Part shown: piece after piece, positions 7,878 to 8,430 of the stretch | Position numbering within the stretch: the first letter of the stretch is position 1 | Layout: every line of letters begins with the position of its first letter | Assembly (NCBI GenBank): GCA_014379915.1 | Contig: JACMKV010000055.1 | Location: 1-8,430 of the forward strand | Origin: Burkholderiales bacterium | Lineage (GTDB): Bacteria > Pseudomonadota > Gammaproteobacteria > Burkholderiales > JACMKV01 | Reading direction: 5' to 3' | Length of the DNA: 8,430 nt | Position numbers and translations under genes: made by a program | Notes under the pieces: model-generated | Seen by the model: the letters and a program-made list of their open reading frames with translations, nothing else | Told to the model about the DNA's origin: nothing | Database searches by the model: none

Positions 7878-8324
7878 ATGTCGGATTTGCGTGAGCTGTA
7901 TCAGGAAGTCATTTTCGATCACAACCGCAAGCCGCGGAATTTCCGCAAGCTCGATCCGGCCGACCGGCTGGCGGAAGGTTTCAATCCGCTGTGCGGCGAC
8001 CAGATTACGGTCTATGTGAAATTCGATCAGGGCGTGATCAGCGACGTCAGCTTCGAAGGCAGCGGCTGCGCCATTTCGACGGCGTCGGCGTCATTGATGA
8101 CTGAAGCGCTGAAAGGCAAAACAGAAGCCGAAGCTCGCGCATTGTTCGAAAATTTTCATAGCGCGGTGACCAATCACGGCTGCGCGAAATGCGAGGACCT
8201 CGGCAAGCTCGAAGTGCTGGCCGGCGTCGCCGAGTATCCTTCGCGCGTCAAATGCGCAACGCTGGCGTGGCATACGTTTACCGCCGCACTCGACCAGAAA
8301 GATCAACCGGTCACGACCGAGTAG
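7878..8324 (+). CDS. sufU: SufU, zinc-type sulfur acceptor of the SUF system
   Basis: A 148-residue IscU/NifU-N-fold protein of the SufU branch. In Gram-positive bacteria SufU is a zinc-dependent sulfurtransferase that takes the persulfide from SufS and passes it to SufB. Seen: Cys39 and Asp41 in NPLCGDQ, Cys64 in GSGCAIS and Cys126 in RVKCATLAW. These match the B. subtilis SufU zinc ligands Cys41, Asp43, Cys66 and Cys128 with a constant offset of two. The SufU-type insertion between the second and third cysteine is present (about 80-118), which separates it from IscU. The insertion also contains a His-Gly-Cys-x2-Cys (Cys102, Cys105) not needed for the zinc site. The gene lies 25 bases after sufS and 26 before the next ORF. 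Neither SufE nor SufA is seen, so SufU is the obvious SufS partner. Confidence 0.95.
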   Translation: MSDLRELYQEVIFDHNRKPRNFRKLDPADRLAEGFNPLCGDQITVYVKFDQGVISDVSFEGSGCAISTASASLMTEALKGKTEAEARALFENFHSAVTNHGCAKCEDLGKLEVLAGVAEYPSRVKCATLAWHTFTAALDQKDQPVTTE

Positions 8325-8350
8325 CGTTCAAGCAAACCGGGGAAGAAATC

Positions 8351-8430
8351 ATGGACGAAGTTATCGACGAGAAGCAAGAAAGCACGAAAGACGACGTGCA
8401 GAAGCGCGAAGGCACGAAGGACGACGTGCG
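8351..8430 (+). CDS. start of a further suf-operon gene (3' end outside window)
   Basis: Twenty-six codons are visible from an ATG with GGGGAAG (8339-8345) upstream. The peptide is highly charged and low in complexity (MDEVIDEKQESTKDDV, then QKREGTKDDV), so it is probably a flexible N-terminal extension. It contains two copies of a 10-residue repeat. Operons with this gene order often continue with sufT (a DUF59-family Fe-S maturation protein) or another Fe-S assembly gene, so sufT is a reasonable guess from position. Nothing in the visible residues identifies it. Confidence 0.6.
   Translation, partial: MDEVIDEKQESTKDDVQKREGTKDDV
8369..8428 (+). repeat. 30-bp tandem repeat encoding a 10-residue unit
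   Basis: 8369-8398 encodes EKQESTKDDV and 8399-8428 encodes QKREGTKDDV. The two 30-base units agree at 25 of 30 positions by eye. The window ends here, so further copies may follow. Confidence 0.75.

Overview
The window carries a SUF-type iron-sulfur cluster assembly operon, with short unrelated stretches to its left. The high-GC coding style, the SUF-specific Rrf2 regulator of the Xanthomonas type, and the order regulator-sufB-sufC-sufD-sufS-sufU point to a beta- or gammaproteobacterium. I cannot name the genus from the sequence.

Left part (1-2155). The first 276 bases are the C-terminal end of a sensor histidine kinase. A 567-base stretch (277-843) follows with no confidently recognised gene. 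It holds two small, possibly translationally coupled ORFs (414-473 and 470-703) and an AT-rich dyad (800-820). Next come two leftward genes: a small FKBP-type peptidyl-prolyl isomerase (844-1185) and an alpha/beta-hydrolase (1247-2155). A TATAAT box sits just upstream of the hydrolase and faces left.

Right part (2156-8430). A divergent intergenic region holds a well-formed sigma70-type promoter. Its -10 box is embedded in a perfect 11+3+11 inverted repeat whose core matches the E. coli IscR type 1 site. This promoter drives an Rrf2-family regulator with three cysteines, then sufB, sufC, sufD (GTG start), sufS and sufU. The last 80 bases begin another co-directional gene, possibly sufT, whose N-terminus contains a 10-residue tandem repeat. 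Gaps are 2-38 bases, except sufB-sufC (146 bases), which is occupied by a REP/dRS3-like palindromic element.

How it works together. SufS takes sulfur from cysteine as a persulfide, and SufU is the zinc-type sulfur acceptor that relays it. SufB2C2D-type scaffold proteins build the cluster with SufC ATPase activity. The Rrf2 regulator probably senses cluster status through its own cysteines and represses the operon through the promoter palindrome. Neither sufE nor sufA is visible. Catalytic residues are intact in every suf gene. The core operon is a recognisable known system; the less ordinary details are the regulator's cysteine spacing, the operator, the inserted repeat element, the CxxC in SufU, and the unexplained 277-843 stretch.
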